In this document: positions 55,516-57,148 of the stretch, piece after piece
Layout of the letters: the number at the start of each line of letters is the position of its first letter
Numbering within the stretch: position 1 is the stretch's first letter
Assembly (NCBI GenBank): GCA_900545315.1
Contig: UQYM01000015.1
Location: 1-57,148 of the forward strand
Direction: 5' to 3'
Length of the DNA: 57,148 bases
DNA from: an uncultured Alistipes sp.
GTDB lineage: Bacteria > Bacteroidota > Bacteroidia > Bacteroidales > Rikenellaceae
Made by a program: the position numbers and the translations under genes
The notes under the pieces: generated by a model
Database searches by the model: none
What the model was told of the DNA's origin: nothing
The model's input: the letters and a program-made list of their open reading frames with translations, nothing else

Positions 55516-56775
55516 ATGCAATCAATCGACACGTATGATTTCACTGGGAAGCGCGCAATTATCCGCGTTGACTTCAATGTGCCTCTGAACGACAAGTTCG
55601 AGGTGACCGATGACACCCGTATTCGTGCAGCCATTCCTACTATTAAAAAGGTACTCGAGAAGGGTGGATCCGTTATTCTGATGTCGCACCTGGGCCGTCC
55701 TAAGAAAGGTCCGGAAGACAAATTTTCATTGAAACATATCATTCCGACCGTTGAGAAACGTCTCGGTGTAAAGGTTGATTTCGCTCCCGACTGCCAGGGT
55801 CAGGAGGCTGCCGAGAAGGCTGCCGCACTGAAACCGGGTCAGGTATTGTTGCTCGAGAACCTCCGTTTCTACGCGGAGGAGGAGGGCAAACCCCGCGGAC
55901 TGAAAGAGGATGCAACCGACGAAGAGAAAGCGGCAGCCAAGAAGGCCGTAAAAGCATCGCAGAAAGAGTTCGTAAAACGTCTGGCCTCTTACGCTGACTG
56001 CTACATCAACGACGCCTTCGGTACTGCACACCGTGCACACGCCTCTACGGCACTGATCGCAGAGTACTTCCCCAACGACAAGATGTTCGGTTACGTTATG
56101 GAGGGTGAGCTGAAAGCGATCGACAAAGTGCTGAAAGATCCTGCACGTCCATTCACCGCTATTTTGGGTGGTTCGAAAGTATCGACCAAAATCAGCGTGA
56201 TCGAGAACCTGCTCAAACTGGTAAACAACCTGATTTTGGGTGGTGGTATGACCTACACCTTCAAAGCTGCGCTGGGCGGCAAAGTTGGCCAGAGCATCTG
56301 CGAGCCCGATCAGTATCAGACTGCCAAAGACATCTTGGCTAAAGCTAAAGAACTGGGTGTAAACATCTACCTGGCAGAGGATGCAGTTGCTGCCGATGCC
56401 TTCAGTGAAGATGCCAATACGCAGATCGTACCGGCTGACAACATTCCTGACGGGTGGGAAGGTCTCGATATCGGACCTAAAGCTGAGGCTGCCTTTGCCA
56501 AGGTTATCTCAGAGTCTAAGACCATTCTGTGGAACGGTCCGGTTGGCGTATTTGAGATCAACAAATTTGCCAAAGGTTCGAAAGCAATTGCTGATGCGAT
56601 TGTAAAAGCCACTGAGAATGGTGCCTTCTCGTTGATTGGTGGAGGTGACTCAGTTGCCTGCATCAACAAGTTTGGTTTGGCAGACAAAGTAAGCTACGTA
56701 TCGACCGGTGGTGGTGCACTGCTCGAATACATGGAAGGCACCGAACTTCCTGGCGTAGCCGCTATCCGCAAATAA
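55516..56775 (+). CDS. pgk: Phosphoglycerate kinase
   Basis: A 419-residue PGK that transfers phosphate between 1,3-bisphosphoglycerate and ADP in glycolysis and gluconeogenesis. N-terminal substrate motifs are RVDFNVPLND and LMSHLGRPKKGPEDKFSLKH; the hinge and nucleotide domain have AHRAHAST, ILGGSKVSTKI, NLILGGGMTYTF, NGPVGVFE and GGGDSVACI. An acidic/basic stretch near 125-145 (EDATDEEKAAAKKAVKASQK) is a small insertion seen in some Bacteroidota. Single gene with its own promoter and terminator. Confidence 0.98.
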   Translation: MQSIDTYDFTGKRAIIRVDFNVPLNDKFEVTDDTRIRAAIPTIKKVLEKGGSVILMSHLGRPKKGPEDKFSLKHIIPTVEKRLGVKVDFAPDCQGQEAAEKAAALKPGQVLLLENLRFYAEEEGKPRGLKEDATDEEKAAAKKAVKASQKEFVKRLASYADCYINDAFGTAHRAHASTALIAEYFPNDKMFGYVMEGELKAIDKVLKDPARPFTAILGGSKVSTKISVIENLLKLVNNLILGGGMTYTFKAALGGKVGQSICEPDQYQTAKDILAKAKELGVNIYLAEDAVAADAFSEDANTQIVPADNIPDGWEGLDIGPKAEAAFAKVISESKTILWNGPVGVFEINKFAKGSKAIADAIVKATENGAFSLIGGGDSVACINKFGLADKVSYVSTGGGALLEYMEGTELPGVAAIRK

Positions 56776-57148
56776 GCAAACTACCAAAGCGGTTAAATCC
56801 GCAACACATTTTCCACAAGGCTGTGATCAACGATCCCAGCCTTTTTTATCCCCCACGTAATGGTTAACTACCTGATATCTTACAAGTATTTTCAGACTCA
56901 CCATTTACACACGACATTCTTGTTTAAGAGCAATTCATTGTTAAGATTTTACCTTCAACATCTACTACTAAATACAAATTAGCACCACTCCATTTCACCC
57001 ATTACCTATTTTGTGCATTACTAAAACAATTATTTAAGATTTCTTTCCAACAATATTGACCATATGTAATCTATAATTTTTCTTTAAACACGAATAAAAA
57101 GGAAATAATTTCACAAAATGTTATAGTCATACGATTTGACTTGCAAAT
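56776..57148. other. AT-rich right edge with the pgk terminator
   Basis: After the pgk stop and terminator (56817-56847) the sequence becomes strongly AT-rich to the edge. No open frame or RNA gene can be supported in what is visible. Confidence 0.5.
56817..56847 (+). terminator. Rho-independent terminator of pgk
   Basis: AAGGCTGTGATC and GATCCCAGCCTT pair over 12 positions with one mismatch around a 3-base loop, followed by a T-run. Confidence 0.88.

Overview
The window reads as a chromosomal segment of a member of the Bacteroidota, most likely a gut-type Bacteroidales. The evidence is of three kinds. Promoters match the Bacteroidota -33/-7 pattern (TTTG, then TAnnTTTG; for example TATCTTTG before pckA and TAACTTTG before pgk). 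Proteins of typically Bacteroidota families are present (DUF4251, DUF4493 and DUF4369 types, a GT3-type glycogen synthase, a GH57/GT4/debranching-enzyme locus). There are also several lipoproteins with clear lipoboxes. A Rikenellaceae/Alistipes-like source would fit the moderately high GC and the synthase-phosphorylase fusion, but that is inference. I recognised no rRNA, tRNA, CRISPR array, insertion sequence or prophage.

Layout. (1) 1-4014, minus strand: an RND efflux pump (its C-terminus runs off the left edge) and its lipoprotein membrane-fusion subunit. (2) 4015-5412: a long non-coding stretch. (3) 5413-20147, plus strand: seven carbohydrate-enzyme genes in the order GH106, GH28, short GH28-like, GH106, GH28, GH106, GH28. 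This is a tandemly amplified set that looks devoted to rhamnose- and galacturonate-containing pectin (probably rhamnogalacturonan). No SusC/SusD pair or regulator accompanies it, and a strong terminator closes it. (4) 20356-24493: a CcsA-type cytochrome c assembly protein, then L-fucose isomerase. (5) 24494-29466: two small secreted DUF4251-type proteins, a SIMPL-domain protein, a DUF4493-type lipoprotein and one possible 43-residue basic peptide. (6) 29725-33834: ATP-dependent PEP carboxykinase, a VanZ-like membrane protein, a possible small RNA and HemW.

(7) 34010-43973 is a glycogen locus. A single 1,420-residue polypeptide joins a eukaryote-like GT3 glycogen synthase to a GT35 alpha-glucan phosphorylase. 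It is followed by a debranching enzyme with an odd basic tail, a GT4 glycosyltransferase and a GH57 amylase-type enzyme. (8) 44641-56775 is mostly housekeeping: a thioredoxin-fold lipoprotein without its cysteines, LpxH, ThyA-FolA, PolA, QueD, 2-amino-3-ketobutyrate CoA ligase with an Lrp/AsnC regulator, and phosphoglycerate kinase. AT-rich non-coding DNA fills the right edge.

The most interesting items are the alternating GH106/GH28 array with its short, apparently catalytically dead GH28-like member, and the synthase-phosphorylase fusion. Secondary points are the CXXC-less TlpA-like lipoprotein, low-complexity insertions in several unrelated housekeeping proteins, and a few small ORF/RNA candidates.
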